Under the pieces are notes generated by a model that was not told the DNA's origin, did not search any database, and was given only the letters and a program-made list of their open reading frames with translations. A stretch of DNA of 64,000 nt from positions 620,001 through 684,000 of the forward strand of contig JALRME010000024.1 of the NCBI GenBank assembly GCA_026120035.1, written 5' to 3'. Positions within the stretch are counted from its first letter, which is position 1. Each line of letters opens with the position of its first letter. The translations under genes and the position numbers were made by a program. The DNA comes from Coleophoma eucalyptorum (lineage: Eukaryota > Ascomycota > Leotiomycetes > Helotiales > Dermateaceae). This document shows, piece by piece, positions 11,584 to 23,478 of the stretch.

Positions 11584-12289
11584 CGTGTAGCTCCCTATGG
11601 CGGGTAGCTCTTTGTTGACGACAGAAACCTTCCAATTTCGATCATTGAGCAGATTGCAGAGATAGAGACGAACACAACGCGCTCATCTGAGCTGCGTTCG
11701 TCGAGAGGCGCCTTCCTTCTCCAATGCGTATGTTCGCTTTGCGGCGGGCAGGGACTGACAGACTGATAAGAGTATATATACAGTGTAATGAGATGTGAAA
11801 AGAGCATTCACGATCTGCGAGCTAGCTTACCATCCTCGTGGCGACAATGCCATTGAATTATCTGTCCGTTATAGTGGCTAAAGATGCTGATCAATGGGCC
11901 CTCTCGTATTCAACTTAGTAGATTTCCTTAATCTCCTCATCTATCAACATTTATGCAAGCGACTAAAGTGGTGCGGCCGCACATAAACAAGAGCATGCCA
12001 AGAGTAGTGCAAGAACACTATTGAAAGGCCCCGGTGGTTTCTTCATTCTTGGACCTCAAAGCAAACAATGTCACATCAGTACTTCTACATAAGATATCAC
12101 ACAAGACACGTTAATTTGGGGGGGAACAGTGGCATTCTTGAATTTAGTTCTTCAATTCATCATTATCTGATGCAAAAGAGAACAGCACGCTGTAAAAGTT
12201 TTTCGCAAAGTCGTAAACAACCCCGACCATAAGATATTCCATCCTTTCCCAGCCAAGCAATAAACCCCAAAACCCCCCGAGTAAGACAT
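11584..12289. other. intergenic: HUL4 upstream and RPL15 3' region
   Basis: About 700 bp between two genes on the minus strand. It contains the HUL4 promoter/leader (a TATATATA stretch lies near 11773) and the RPL15 3' end. No supported coding frame. Confidence 0.4.
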
Positions 12290-13113
12290 CTATCTGTATC
12301 GTTGAAGGTTGAGAGTGTTGTGCTTCTTCCAGGTCTTTCTGCGGCCAGCGGTGGTCTTGTTGTATCCGTGACCCTTTCCGAGACCACGGGACTTCTTGCC
12401 GGTAGCGGTAAGACCGCGGGACTCGCGGTGCTTGTGGACTGGCTTAACGATCCAGTTGATGCGGGCATCACGGCGGATGGCCTTGTGTTGAGGGTCAACA
12501 AGGATGACCTCGTAGTACTTGTAGGTCGAATCTTGGTTGATCCAGTATGAGTTGAGAACTCTCAAGTTGGCGCAACGGCGTCCGACACGCTCCTCGGCGG
12601 TGGACTTCAGGGAGCGTTGGTACTTGAGCTGGTTGATACCCTGGTTGGTTGGCTTTCCTGTATAGCAATTATTTGTCAGAAAAAATTGCCCGACGAGATT
12701 TTAACACCCAAAGCAGAATTCCACATACCGTAGGTGGCACCCTTTGGTGATGGGCGCTTGCGTCCTCCACGACGAACGCGAACACGGTAGATGACATAGC
12801 CCTGCTTTGCCTTGTAACCAAGACGGCGGGCCTTGTCAGGGCGAGATGGGCGGGATGCGCGGTGGATAACATTCAATTGGCGAAGCTATATTATGCACTC
12901 TCAGCAAAGTTCAACGAGTGTATAGCAAAGACATGCAAAGATGTCCACAGTTACCAACGTCCAAAGACCCAAGTATCAAGTATTCGAGGTCGTTCGGAAT
13001 CGTTGTTAAGGACCGGAGGATCTTACCTCCCAGCAGCGAACACGGAGAAGGAAGCGCAGGATATCAGACTGCTTCTTCTTCTGGATCTCCTCGAGGTACT
13101 TAAGGGCTCCCAT
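12290..13113 (-). CDS. RPL15: 60S ribosomal protein L15 (eL15)
   Basis: Three coding exons (13113-13027, 12885-12729, 12657-12290) give 612 nt and 203 aa, the normal length for eukaryotic eL15. Exon 1 encodes [20 protein letters not shown] and on to RVRCWE. Exon 2 continues with [19 protein letters not shown] and a very basic [11 protein letters not shown]. Exon 3 carries [19 protein letters not shown] and the basic tail ending NLQRYR. The protein binds 25S rRNA in the large cytosolic subunit. The coding introns are 141 bp (12886-13026) and 71 bp (12658-12728). A further intron is likely in the 5' UTR. Identity is certain by sequence; only the leader structure is inferred. Confidence 0.96.
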
Positions 13114-13122
13114 GGTTGCGGT

Positions 13123-13172
13123 CTGTTTCCGTAATGTTAGTATGAATGGAAGTCGAATAGCAATTGACTGAC
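13123..13172 (-). other. probable 5'-UTR intron of RPL15
   Basis: On the minus strand, 9 nt upstream of the RPL15 ATG, there is a 50-bp segment with a GTCAGT donor, an internal CTAAC branch-like site and an AACAG acceptor. Leader introns are common in fungal ribosomal protein genes, so this one is plausible. RNA evidence would be needed. Confidence 0.45.
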
Positions 13173-13684
13173 CTTCGGAGATTCGTGGGGAGTTGGCGGA
13201 TTGTCGTTGTCGAGAAAATGTTCGAAGCGCAAATGTGAATTTTGAGATTGTCAGAGTGCGTTCGCTTAGCTCGAAAAGTTTAGTGGGGTTGCATTAAAGC
13301 CACCCGCGATATTGTTAAAGACAAGTGCACTGACCTCGCCAGCTTCTACCCCCGTGCTAATACTGCCTTGATGTTTATCAGGTACTTCATCACGAAGGGA
13401 AGGGGAAGCGGTGGAAGATATCCTCTTCGCCCTTATCATCAAACAAATAGGAATAGGTGATCCCATTCACTGACTTATTTTGTGCTTCCAAGCGGAGGTT
13501 TACGCTGCTTCGTACGCACACAAGTGTTTTACTATTTGCTACTTGATCACACAGCAAAAGCCAGTGTAGTAAGATGTGTTGGTTTCAATATGCTGTCTGG
13601 ATGACACTAGCAATGGTAAGGCTCTACTTCGTAAAGTGACTATTTAGCATCATAAGCAATATTGAGTCTCGCTCGGAACTCAGG
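13173..13684. promoter_or_regulatory. RPL15 promoter region
   Basis: About 500 bp between the RPL15 leader and the stop of the next minus-strand gene. It must contain the RPL15 promoter. I cannot name specific elements and see no gene. Confidence 0.35.
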
Positions 13685-14752
13685 TCATGTTGTAGGCATT
13701 TTCATCTTGCCAAGCTTTTTGTAAAGCTTTACTTGCTTCTTTGCAAGCTTTCCCCATCCAGCAGAATCCGCATTCAAGTCCTCAAACAGCGCATGTGCTG
13801 CCTTGGTAGTTTTCTGTTCCATAACTGGCATTCGCGATGCTATTAAGATACTATTTGTCTTTTGCTTTGCAAATTCTTGCCCTCCATCAATGACAGTCTT
13901 CATCAACTTATCTTCATCTCTCCAGTCCTCTGTAAACTCATGGCCCATGATCTGGTTTGAAGCGTCATTGTCCAGAATTTTGAAGACAGTAATAATCCCA
14001 ACTGCGGTGGTAAGAAGCTTATTGCTTTGATCATTATTTGAGGAGAAGTCTGATATGATGGGATCTGCTTCCGGGAGCCCTTGACGACTGGTGCCAGCCG
14101 CTGCTTCGAATACTTTCTGGAAGTTGTCCATAAACTTCAAGTCATCCATTTCCCTGTCATCTAGCATCAGTTATGTATGGATTGCTCTTTGGTATAGAGT
14201 TCCCACCAATAATTGCGCAAAGATCCAAGCTTATCTTTAAGGCTTCGCTGGTTTGTGGCAACGTAATCCTCAAACTTATTGATGTATTCAACGGATTCGT
14301 TCTTACGCTTAGTCCTCATTCGTTCAAATATGGTAAACAGCTCAATGTAATTTTCTCTGTCAGAGTCATGTCAGCAATACTTTCTTTCTCTTTGTTTTAA
14401 AAAACGAAAATGGCTTTGAAGCCAGCTCTTACTTACTCCTCTACGCAGTCATCTTCGACTTCTACTACATCATAGGCCAAAGATGAATGCTGACGCCGAG
14501 ATTCTATTTTTTTAGCCGCCCTCTTCGTCGTAGGTTGATCTAGTGCAACTGGTACATCGCTCATAAACATGCTATCACTTTGGTCCTCCTCAGAGGCTTC
14601 TAATGCGACAGCGTGCTTTTCAGTTGTCGACTTGCGTTTCTTCGCCTTCGAGATTGGCTCAGTTTCTGGAATGGTCAGCTTCCGAAGAGATCACTTACTG
14701 GTGGAGAGATAGCGTTACCCTTTGATTTGCGCTTGGAAGTTCCTTTCCCCAT
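13685..14752 (-). CDS. uncharacterised nuclear-like protein, 293 aa, four exons
   Basis: I do not recognise the family. Exons 14752-14719, 14665-14437, 14356-14207 and 14153-13685 give 882 nt. Introns are 53, 80 and 53 bp, with clear GT..AG and CTGAY branch sites. The N-terminal 90 residues are Lys/Arg-rich with several basic clusters (SKRKSKG, KAKKRKS, KRAAKKIESRR), which suggest nuclear localisation, followed by an acidic EVEDDC patch. The C-terminal two thirds are helical, with motifs such as FERMRTKNESVEYINKF and a long Lys-rich tail (KLAKKQVKLYKKLGKMK). No enzyme motif or membrane segment is seen. The exon joins remove in-frame stops, which supports the model. A chromatin or nucleolar role is only a guess from composition. 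Confidence 0.68.
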
Positions 14753-16020
14753 GATTTGAACTTGCGGTGTGGTGTCTAGGGAAGTGAAGAGATGTATGAG
14801 AAACTGCCAATGGAATGGAACCCTGGTGGATATGACTGCAGTGCGTTAATCTATGAAATAGTTTCCCACTGCAGTTGTTAAGGACATATGTTATCAGTTT
14901 CTATCGCTGTGTAGCCAGGCTTAGAAGACATGTGGGGAGTTGACAGGAGGTGTGGTATGGGCAATGTGCAGAAGGGAATTTGGTTCATCTAAACGCGCTT
15001 GTCTGCGACTTGACTTCCAGTCTCACGAGCTTCAAAATCCAGATACCTCGGGCAAAGCCCATCAGCCAACCTAAATCTTTGATTAAAATTCCAAGCTATG
15101 AATGTAAAACCAAGCCAAACCACAAGCACATGGAAAACGTGTGCTATGGGATGAAACAGTTCATGTCATTCAAAATTTTGTGCAATAGATGAAATTAGGG
15201 TTAGCCTTGCTGATCATCAAAGGATGTAAGCAGAGTTAACAAAATCACCCTTTACCCATCAGCTACTATCATCTCAAACATATTTTGGGGGTGCTTTGAC
15301 TTAGTTTCTACATTGAATATTTCCCTACCAGATATTCTACTACCGTAAGAGCTCTGATTCCGAAAGCTTGCTGAATCCGCGATCACAATCAAATCAAATC
15401 ATTTATTAATTAAAGAATTGTGTATCATCGTGTACAAGAATTAAGTGAATCCGATTTGGTAAGATATATCTTGTAAAACGCCAGAAGTTCCTCGCAATGC
15501 ACAAATCGATCTGAGAAAGTGAAATTTAAACCAGTGGGAGCATTGCCAGTCCTTGCAAATCAAATAATCTTACCCAACCTCTTTTGTTCCATTTGACACC
15601 CGCCGGAAACATCGCAAGTCTATCTATGAATTCCTACAGGGAAGCCTTTTCGTGAAAATCGTGATTTACCACCGTATGGTTGGTGCTCTAGATGTCTGCG
15701 CAAAGATACAAGGGAAATCAGCCATGAGCGTGCCGAATAGACGACTCCCAGGCTTCATGCCTTGGACCATGATAATTTGTATGTAATTCGTGTCGCACTA
15801 AACCGAATGAATGAATGAATGAATGTGTGTATAAATAAATCAGAGAACGTGGCAGTACTTCTACATACGCCCCGTAGCAGAAGTCAAAGTCTTAGATGGA
15901 AGTTTCAATCAAACGCTCATAGATCGGTCGTCCAATTTATGGTGTATGGGGAAACTTGGAGTAATATTTTCTTCATGGCGTGCCGTGGAGCGAGAAAGTA
16001 GAGTATATATTGATAGCACT
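14753..16020. other. intergenic region, AT-rich
   Basis: About 1.27 kb between the unrecognised 293-aa gene and the stop of PSP1. It is AT-rich and has no supported frame. A GAAT tetranucleotide microsatellite with five perfect units lies at 15805-15824. Confidence 0.5.
15805..15824. repeat. (GAAT)5 microsatellite
   Basis: Five perfect tandem GAAT units sit in intergenic DNA. Confidence 0.9.
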
Positions 16021-18890
16021 TCAGCGGCTATTCATCGACAGGCCTTGGAAGGCTCCGTTGAGCCATGTGTTGTTAGAAGCCCCGAGGCCGTTCCCTTGAC
16101 GGCTATAATCGCTGCCTTCGTGCCCAGGAGTTGTGCCGTGAGGCGATGGAAATCGTGCAGGTATGGCATAATCTGCCGTTGGAGGGAATGAAGAGTAGGA
16201 ATCAACAGGCTGAAGCCCATTTGCGAGATAGGCTCCTGGCGGACCGACATTTCTTGGAGCTCCACCGAACGGGCCATAACCATACGTATAGGCTGAAGGT
16301 TGGAAAGCAGTCGGTGGTACTGATGCTCTGTCTAGTGCAGATGCATATGGTTGTGGGAACGCTCCCTGGTAGGCTCTGCTGGCCTGTGGATTTGCGCCAT
16401 ATGTGGTGTCTGACTGCTGCGAACGTCGGTCATTTTGTGTGCTGCGACTAACACTGACAGCGCCAGGTCCAATACCACTGGGTGCTTGGAGGCCTAGAGA
16501 AGGACTCGCAAACGAAGCCGGGTTAATAGCAGACATCCAAATTCTGGTTTTGTAGACCTTGAAAAGGTCGGTTACGAGAGAATTGAAGTTGATGTAGGCA
16601 TCGGCAAAATAGTAGAAGGTTAACTTCTTCCAATCCCTGTTCAACTTAGTTTCCGAGCCCATTTAAGTGCAAGAAGTCTGACTTACATTTGAAATTCAGC
16701 ATCCAAAATCTCCATGTGCAAGCCATGCTCCTTAACCTTTTGCATGCACACCCGCTTAGCCTTAGCCTCATTCCCCTCTTTATCTCTCAATGCTTGGATT
16801 TCGTGATTTTGTGCAAGTCGCTTGATAATCTTAGGCTTGATCTCTCCAGGATTTGCTTCTTGCATTCCATGCTGGTTGGGCGGACCCATACCACCAACAG
16901 CACTGCCTTGCAAGCCATTCGATGCTGCCATAAGCCCGGCCCCTGTGCCGTCCGAATTGCCGGCTGCACCTTGCGAGTACATCATGAGCCATTTGTAATG
17001 CTCTTCAGCATAGTGTTCCTTCATGTCCTTGGCAGTAGCCCAATCAATGTTATCACGAGCTACCGTACCTAGATCTGTCCCACGGTCTGCTTCAACAATC
17101 ACAAGGTCTCCCGGCTTGACAGAAAGGCCAGTGCCTTCCTGGACGTAGAACACATCTGCCCGAGAACACTTGAAAAGGACGATATATAGTAGCTGATTGT
17201 GCCTGGGCTGTGGCACGCCGTACATACCACGATGTGGGGACGAGGAGCGTCCGCCAGCATAAGGATTCTGCATCCCGAATGAGGCATATGCTGAGGTTGG
17301 GAATGCAGAGTTGTTGTATGCATCTGCGTTGCGAGGCAAGGTCGCAGGTCCGCCGAAATATGAAGCTGCTTCAAAGCGCTGGTGTGAATAAGATGCTCTC
17401 ATAGATGCTTCCTCCAGACTCTGACCATTCTTGGGATCTGAAAGGGACATTCGACGGGTGATATCAGAAGTTTGCTCACCATGATCATTCAATGAATAGC
17501 CATTCGCCTCAGCGTACCGCCCAGAGAAGTCCTTAGGAGAGAGGACATCTTGAGCATTCACATCATGAGAAGATAGAGGTTCACCAACCGAGCTCACTGA
17601 ACCCTGTCGAGTTGGAACATCGGCAAATGAGTGCCGTCTACTTTGCGGGATGTCCGCTAAGCCACCAAATCCCAGCGAGCTTTGCCAGTACGCTTTCTTG
17701 ACATTTTCAATCTTACGATTCTCTAGGGAAGTGTAGGGGGACACCCTGTTGCCTTGGCCTGCAGCATACTCGCTCATGCGTCTTGCCAGCGAGCCTTTGT
17801 TTGCCATCTCTTGGAGCTCATTGACCTCGTCAAGCTCGTCGATAGCAAAGTCTGATTCCTCGGGAACAGAGTCCTGAAAACTATATCCGTTATGGACCCC
17901 AAAAGCATTCGTTGTTGATGCCCTTGGCCTAAGTCGTGAGTTATGATACTGTTGGTGCTGCTGGCGTAAAAGAGCATTCTCCCTGGCAAGCATTTCTACC
18001 ATTTTTGACTCGTTGGATTGTAGTTGCACTCCGTGATTGGAGCCATTAGTACTGTCGTCATCGTCGTCTTCGACCTCCTTCACTTTGCCTAATCCACCAT
18101 CATTAGACATTTCGCTAAGCATACTCGGCCGAGATGGGCGATGTTGGAGACCTGAGTGTTGTAATGGTCGGCCACGTCCTGTGAATGTGGAAGAGGCGGC
18201 AGAACCAGGACCTGCCACAGAAGGTTCTGGATCCAACTGACCAACCGAATAAGATTGAGATCGATATGTCTTTGGTGTCGGATGTAAAGGGATGGCGAAG
18301 GGAATCGTAGTATTGGAAGTTTGATCACGCGACAGAGGACTTTGCAACCCGTTGTCACACGAAAAGAACCCATTGCCACCAGCACTTGAAGGATATATAG
18401 ATGTAGGAGATGGCAAAACTTCCGTCAGCCTCGAGGGAGGCTCTTTCCGTGACTCACTATTCCAGATTCCACTACCCCAAGGGAATGAAGATGTCCCAGG
18501 ATGTCCACGGCCAGGCCCGGCAGTTGCTTGCGCAGTATGTGGCCCCCATGTGCCAGACTCCGCAGAAGGCGTGCTAGGATGTGAGGCTGTTGGGGACATG
18601 GTACTGCTGGCAAATGAACTTTTCCGTGGTTGGGAACTTGATTGCGAAGTATCATTCAACCAGGACGCTCGTCGGGCAGGTTTCTGCGATGGAACCGTTT
18701 GCTGCAGAAGATCCTGTCGGTGAACATCAGCTTCGTCGTCAGAACTGGCGAGAGCTTCTGAATCCGGAGTAGAACGCCTTGCGTTGAATTTGTCTAACAG
18801 TATTGAGGGGTTGCTCGAGGTCATGGAAGAAGCAGTAGAGTGTCCGCCTTTGCTCCCGCTCGAGATGTTCTTTAATCCGTTTGAACTCAT
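16021..18890 (-). CDS. PSP1: PSP1 C-terminal-domain protein
   Basis: Two exons (18890-16687 and 16636-16021, 50-bp intron) give 2820 nt and 939 aa. Residues 1 to about 560 are Ser/Pro/Gln-rich and look disordered, with many possible phosphorylation sites. From about residue 565 the conserved PSP1 domain begins: ARADVF-like strand, GDLVIVEADRGTDLGTV, then a helical part with EIQALRDKEGNEAKAKRVC. The intron falls within the domain, just after DAEFQM, and the second exon completes it (DWKKLTFYYFADAYINFNSL). A Tyr/Gly/Pro/Ala-rich tail follows. Yeast PSP1 was found as a high-copy suppressor of DNA polymerase mutants. The molecular function is poorly defined, so I infer nothing beyond family membership. 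Confidence 0.85.
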
Positions 18891-21800
18891 TTTTTTGGCC
18901 AGGTTCTTTGATTAAGCAGATACTACCCTCTTGCTCAGAAAACAAGATCGGAAGTCGGTCAGTATTTCTGTTACTTCACTGACAATGAACCTCGATGGTC
19001 GAATTATTGATTCAGCAGAATACTATAAATGTCCTCAAGAGTGATAAATGCTGGTGTATAAGCCCATATAATTTCTACTGCAACGCATCAGTTAGCAATG
19101 ATACAGAATATAAATACTGTAAGATTTAGATGTCAAGATCAACTGCAGAATCTGTGCCTGAGTATTCAGCTTTTTGACGCTTCGAGCCACGGTGACTGCT
19201 CTAGTGGCCAACAGTGAAATACTAAATACCTATCGAGCTGCGATCAAGCTGTGATCAAGCTTCACACAAGAGATATTGGTTGAGCGCCGGAAACATACTT
19301 GTGCTTCAGCTCGCCCCAAAATTATTCAAAAGAGCACTGTTTGAACGTACCACCAAGAGGCTCGATGAGGTTATATTTTTTGGTTAAACGGAGGAATGTA
19401 TATTTTCCTGTGGAGACGAATTCAGTTAGCAATGAGTCAAACCAGAATAAAGCTTCCATCTAGTATGTGGGATCAGGGAAGAGGGGTATCATACGCGATC
19501 GTGAATAATGGCAAGTCGCCTGATGTCGTGGAATTCGGCACGACGATTCTTTGTCGCAATTGTTCAGGTAAGATCTCTCTCTGCCGCAGTACCATCTAGA
19601 AACGTACACAGCCTAGATTGCCTTGACGGAGAATTAAATAGTGGTACAATAGCTGCGCTTACTGCGACAGTGTGAAGAAGCTCTGTGGAACGGCCTATTC
19701 GTGACCCATTGTTGGATATGCACGGAGGGCGAAAATATCAGCGCCACGCCACCTTTTAAGTGAAGGCGATGAGGTGCAGGAGGGCGAAAAGGGAAGAGGG
19801 AAGTAGGCAGGTATATGAGGGAGGTGTGTATAGAGCTTTTTCGAGCAAGCTGCCGCGATGTTTTGAGGATGAATGGTTGGTCGTGAGGGGGTCGTATGGA
19901 GGTCGTATGAGGGCGCAAGTTCGTTCTGGGCTTCCCCGCACCTTCGAGTTGCAGGGACTTTCTCACGAGGAACAAGCCTATTGGGATTGGGCTGCAGATC
20001 TGGAGAATGCAGCAGTGTAGAAGCACTCGCAGAGATTGCGTCAGTCAGAGGGATGGTGGTGATGGATGGGTAGTGGTTGAGTAGAGGAATATAAGGCGGG
20101 CAGGACAAACACTGGGTGGAGATCTTGAAACCGGCCTTGGGGTGAGGAGGGAGAATGAGACGAGAGGTCAAGTAAGGCAAGGTAAGGCAAGAAAGGTAGC
20201 GTGCAGTGGGAGAGACAGACAACAGCGACACACACGGGAAATGGAGTGGAATGGGGAACAGACCAAGGCTAGTGCTGCTCAAAACTGGGGAACTGGCGTT
20301 TCTTCCATTCGTCTGGGATGCAGCAGCTGGATCCAGCCTAACGCGCCGGACTTGCAAGGTCATGAGGAACTCGGAAGTGTGAGAACTCGTCTAAGGAGGG
20401 CTAGCCGTGGGTTCACGCAAGGCCAGGGCAGGCTGCGATGTGTGGTTGCAGGTGAGGGTTCTGGATGGCACTGGACTTGCAGGATGGTGGAGGGGAGGCA
20501 GATTGCCTTGAATTTCACTGAAGGGGAGATATACACAGTAGTACTGTGCTGGGAGATGATGGGGAGATGGGGAGCTGGGGAGCTGGGAGGGCGGGTAGGG
20601 AACAGGCTACATTGCACTCTACCCATGGCATCTCCATGGCATCGACATCTGAAATACGACATTAATTGCACTGTCGCCATCCCCTCGTCCAAGCCCTGCA
20701 GGCCCTTGTCCCATGCCGTACGCAACAAGAAAAGTCCGTGGCGGGATCTGCTCCATAGTGTAAAAGGGTATCAAAAGTGCCTTGGAGATGCTTGTCGACC
20801 AACGTCCCCCAGCCCCTGAAGACGCCATGGCTCGCCGCTTCTAGCCCCTTGTCTGGCTACTCCGTATCCTATCTTTGTGCTTCGCTGCTTCTGCTTGCTA
20901 CGATGTCTTTGTCTCTAATTTGGTCTTTATTCTGGTCTCTAGGTCTAACTGCGTTGCGAGCAATCTCCAATGGTTTGGCGTCGACAGTAGCCTAATCGTC
21001 CGGCTCTCCTCGTGCTCTGCTTGGCAAGCCGAAGTCTTCGTTGAGGTCAGATTGCTTATGTGTGGCGAGAGTAGTGACACAAGCCCCAACCCTACAGTGC
21101 GAATTGCGGGGGAAGAGAGTTCGATAACTCCCAGCTCCGCGTTTCCAGACAGAACTGCTGATACCTTGCTTTGACTGACTGCTTCCATTCCAGCTCTCTG
21201 ATGTCTGGCCCCCTCAATGCACCATTTTCTTGCCAGATGTTCGGAACATCATGCCATCGCTTTTGTTGCGCTGATCGCGACGATTGAGCCCGATGCGTAA
21301 GGTATTGTGTCCGTTGTGCTGTGCTGTGCTCCAAGCACGTGTTGTTTTCAACGCTTCCGGCATAGGCGCCTTGGTTATGGCACAAGGCGCCTCGCTTCTC
21401 TCCTCCTCTTTTTGGGGCAATGCAATGTGGCCAGGATAACCCAGCAAGGTCCTTCATCCGCGAGTCTTCTCTTACTGGCTTGGGCCATGTTTCCAGACCC
21501 TCGCAACCCCTCAGTGTAGGCGACTCTCGATCGCACAGCCGTTGCGCTTTCTATTGGATGGAGGATTATTGCTGCCGTGGAGAGTTCAAAGCTCATGCCG
21601 GCCAAGTCCATATGCAGTGGAGTGCAGTGCAGTGGAGATCTGCGGGAGACAGGAGCTACCCAAAACTGCCATTCATTCGCTGCAAGTTTTCCTCGTGATC
21701 CATCCGTCCCATCAGAATGCCATCGTGTAAAGATACAGCAAATCATGGCCATAGCTAGATTATCCCTCATAAGTTTGTCTGCCAACTACCGTCCGTTGCT

Positions 21801-22153
21801 TCTGATCCAAACTCGTCCGGCACTCATCGATTGGATGTCTCTCCCAGCTCCCAATGATTATTCACGCAAAATTTCTTCGCTGTAGAAATACAAATTTCAC
21901 ACTTTTACTAGACTGCACTAGACATGTTGAAAAGTCAACATGAATAAGCTGACGACAGTCACAATCATGCAGGCCAGCTCTTCTTAATCAGTACAGAATT
22001 AGGGCATTTTTATGTATTGTGGTTTAAAATGCAATTTACTTTATAGTTGGTTGGGTATCAAGTTCGCCTGCCAGTCCACGTCTAATATTTGGTACAATGC
22101 ACATTGCCAATCTTACAGGCAAAATAGATGAAGAATCATAGTTGTCCGGCACT
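18891..22153. other. 3.3-kb gene-poor region
   Basis: No exon chain could be built. From about 19700 to 21900 the DNA is more GC-rich and carries open frames on both strands that overlap one another (for example 19695-20363 on minus and 20142-20819 on plus). They have biased, low-complexity compositions (Ser/Pro/Leu or Gly/Arg/Trp) and no recognisable motif. The region could contain the PSP1 promoter, long untranslated leaders or a non-coding RNA. No tRNA-like A/B box pair was found. Confidence 0.45.
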
Positions 22154-23165
22154 TTAACCCGCTACCGTGTCCAAGCTACCTTTGCCAACGGTTGATGCGA
22201 TAGCATCAGGGCCTTTCTGTTGCTTTAATTTCTCTTCAAACTTCGCGAATTCCTGAATAGCAATCTCTTCCTCTTGGTCAAGAACTTGAACGACACCCTT
22301 CACCTCTTCGATCTGTAAAGCATTATCAGCAGTGCTCGTTCGCTCTAATCTCTCACACAATACTCACATAGTGCATCAGCATACCCTCAATTCCGTTTTT
22401 GAGCGTTACTGTGCTCGAATCACAGGTCCGGCAGGCTCCTCGGAGCTTCAAAAGGACATTTCCATCTTCGAATCCTCTGAACTCGATATCGCCACCGTCC
22501 TCCTGAATGGCTGGCCGAATCCGCGTTTCCAGAAGTTCTTTGATCATTCCAACAACCTCACTGTCATTCTCGTTGTAGCTCAAACTGTCCTCCTCGAGTC
22601 CTTCTTGTCCACCCTCCCCCGATCCTCCCGCTGAAATATTAACAATCTGAGCACCAGAAGTAACTGCTTCCGTAATGAGACTGAAGACTTCTGGTTTGAC
22701 GTGAGCCCAGTTAACATCGGCTGCTTTGGTAACCGTGATGAAGTCTGCTCCATAAAACACAGCAGTTATACCATCAATGTTCATCAGCTGCGCAGCAAGT
22801 GGAGATGGGTATGGAGGCGAAATCGTTGATCTAGGATTGAGATATTCGATGAAGGGTGATGAGAGCCCTGCAGGCAGGATTGGATGGTTGGGTAGAAATT
22901 TGAGGGCGTCTGGGTTTGGTGTATTTTCCGTTTGAATGAAGATACTTCTGCTACCTCCAACAGCTACCGGCTTAAGCATAGTAGATGGCTGGTGTAGTGG
23001 TTGCAACGTCGGCCTCGTTCTTGAACCTGACGCTGTTATGGAAGGAAGCCGGGTGCTTTGGTGAATGCATCTTCTTGCATTGGATACTGGCATTGACGGC
23101 TTCACCGTGCGCAGTCTGCGAAGAAGCTGGGCCGCTGCCCTTGTAGTTCCGTTAAACGTCATCAT
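22154..23165 (-). CDS. NFU1: mitochondrial Fe-S cluster scaffold protein NFU1
   Basis: Two exons (23165-22368 and 22312-22154, 55-bp intron) give 957 nt and 318 aa. The N-terminus is Arg/Ala/Thr-rich and free of acids for about 70 residues, as in a mitochondrial presequence. The Nfu N-terminal domain starts at about residue 80 with TENTPNPDALKFLPN. The Nfu C-terminal domain contains the cluster-binding CxxC in GACRTCDSSTVTLKNG (about 243-246). Exon 2 finishes the domain and adds a Lys/Glu-rich tail. Nfu1 passes 4Fe-4S clusters to targets such as lipoate synthase and respiratory complexes; this role is known from the family. I chose the ATG at 23165 because the frame upstream, open to 23363, looks like leader rather than presequence. 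A second ATG follows immediately. Confidence 0.9.
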
Positions 23166-23478
23166 TGTATGGGGATTGTATGTTTTGTGAAAGGTCAATT
23201 GTAGAGAGAAAGATTTGTGGCAACAGTATTTTGAGCCTTTGTAATCACAAGGCTGCTGAGTGGACGATCTAAGATCACCAATCCAATGACGTGAACCGAA
23301 CTCGTAAGAAAGGCTGAAGAAAAAAGCGGAACTCCTAAAGCCTTTCGCGTGGGTCTTATCCAAACCTTCAAGGTTCCAAACAACACTTATCTGCCTCTTT
23401 ATTCTTCTTTTGCTTCATCTAAATCGACCTCTCTGCTGCTTAACATATTTCACCACTCACATCAATATTAACTCCGAG
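23166..23478. promoter_or_regulatory. divergent promoter region, NFU1 / zf-HIT gene
   Basis: 313 bp separate two divergently transcribed ATGs. Any promoters for the two genes must lie here. No specific element can be named. Confidence 0.4.

Noticed and set aside
12862..13134. 90-codon plus-strand frame over RPL15
   Set aside because: It is antisense to certain RPL15 exons and introns. A shadow.
16131..16451. 106-codon plus-strand frame within PSP1 exon 2
   Set aside because: Antisense shadow of the Gly/Pro/Tyr-rich PSP1 tail.
19695..20819. Overlapping frames of 222 and 225 codons on opposite strands
   Set aside because: Both are compositionally biased and overlap each other, with no motif or splice-supported extension. 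Treated as chance openness in GC-rich DNA.
21117..21135. AGTTCGATAACTCCC, similar to a tRNA T-arm
   Set aside because: No acceptor, D-arm or anticodon-arm pairing could be found upstream.
21092..21885. Cluster of 90-136 codon frames on both strands
   Set aside because: Five or more frames overlap in all directions and none shows a family pattern.
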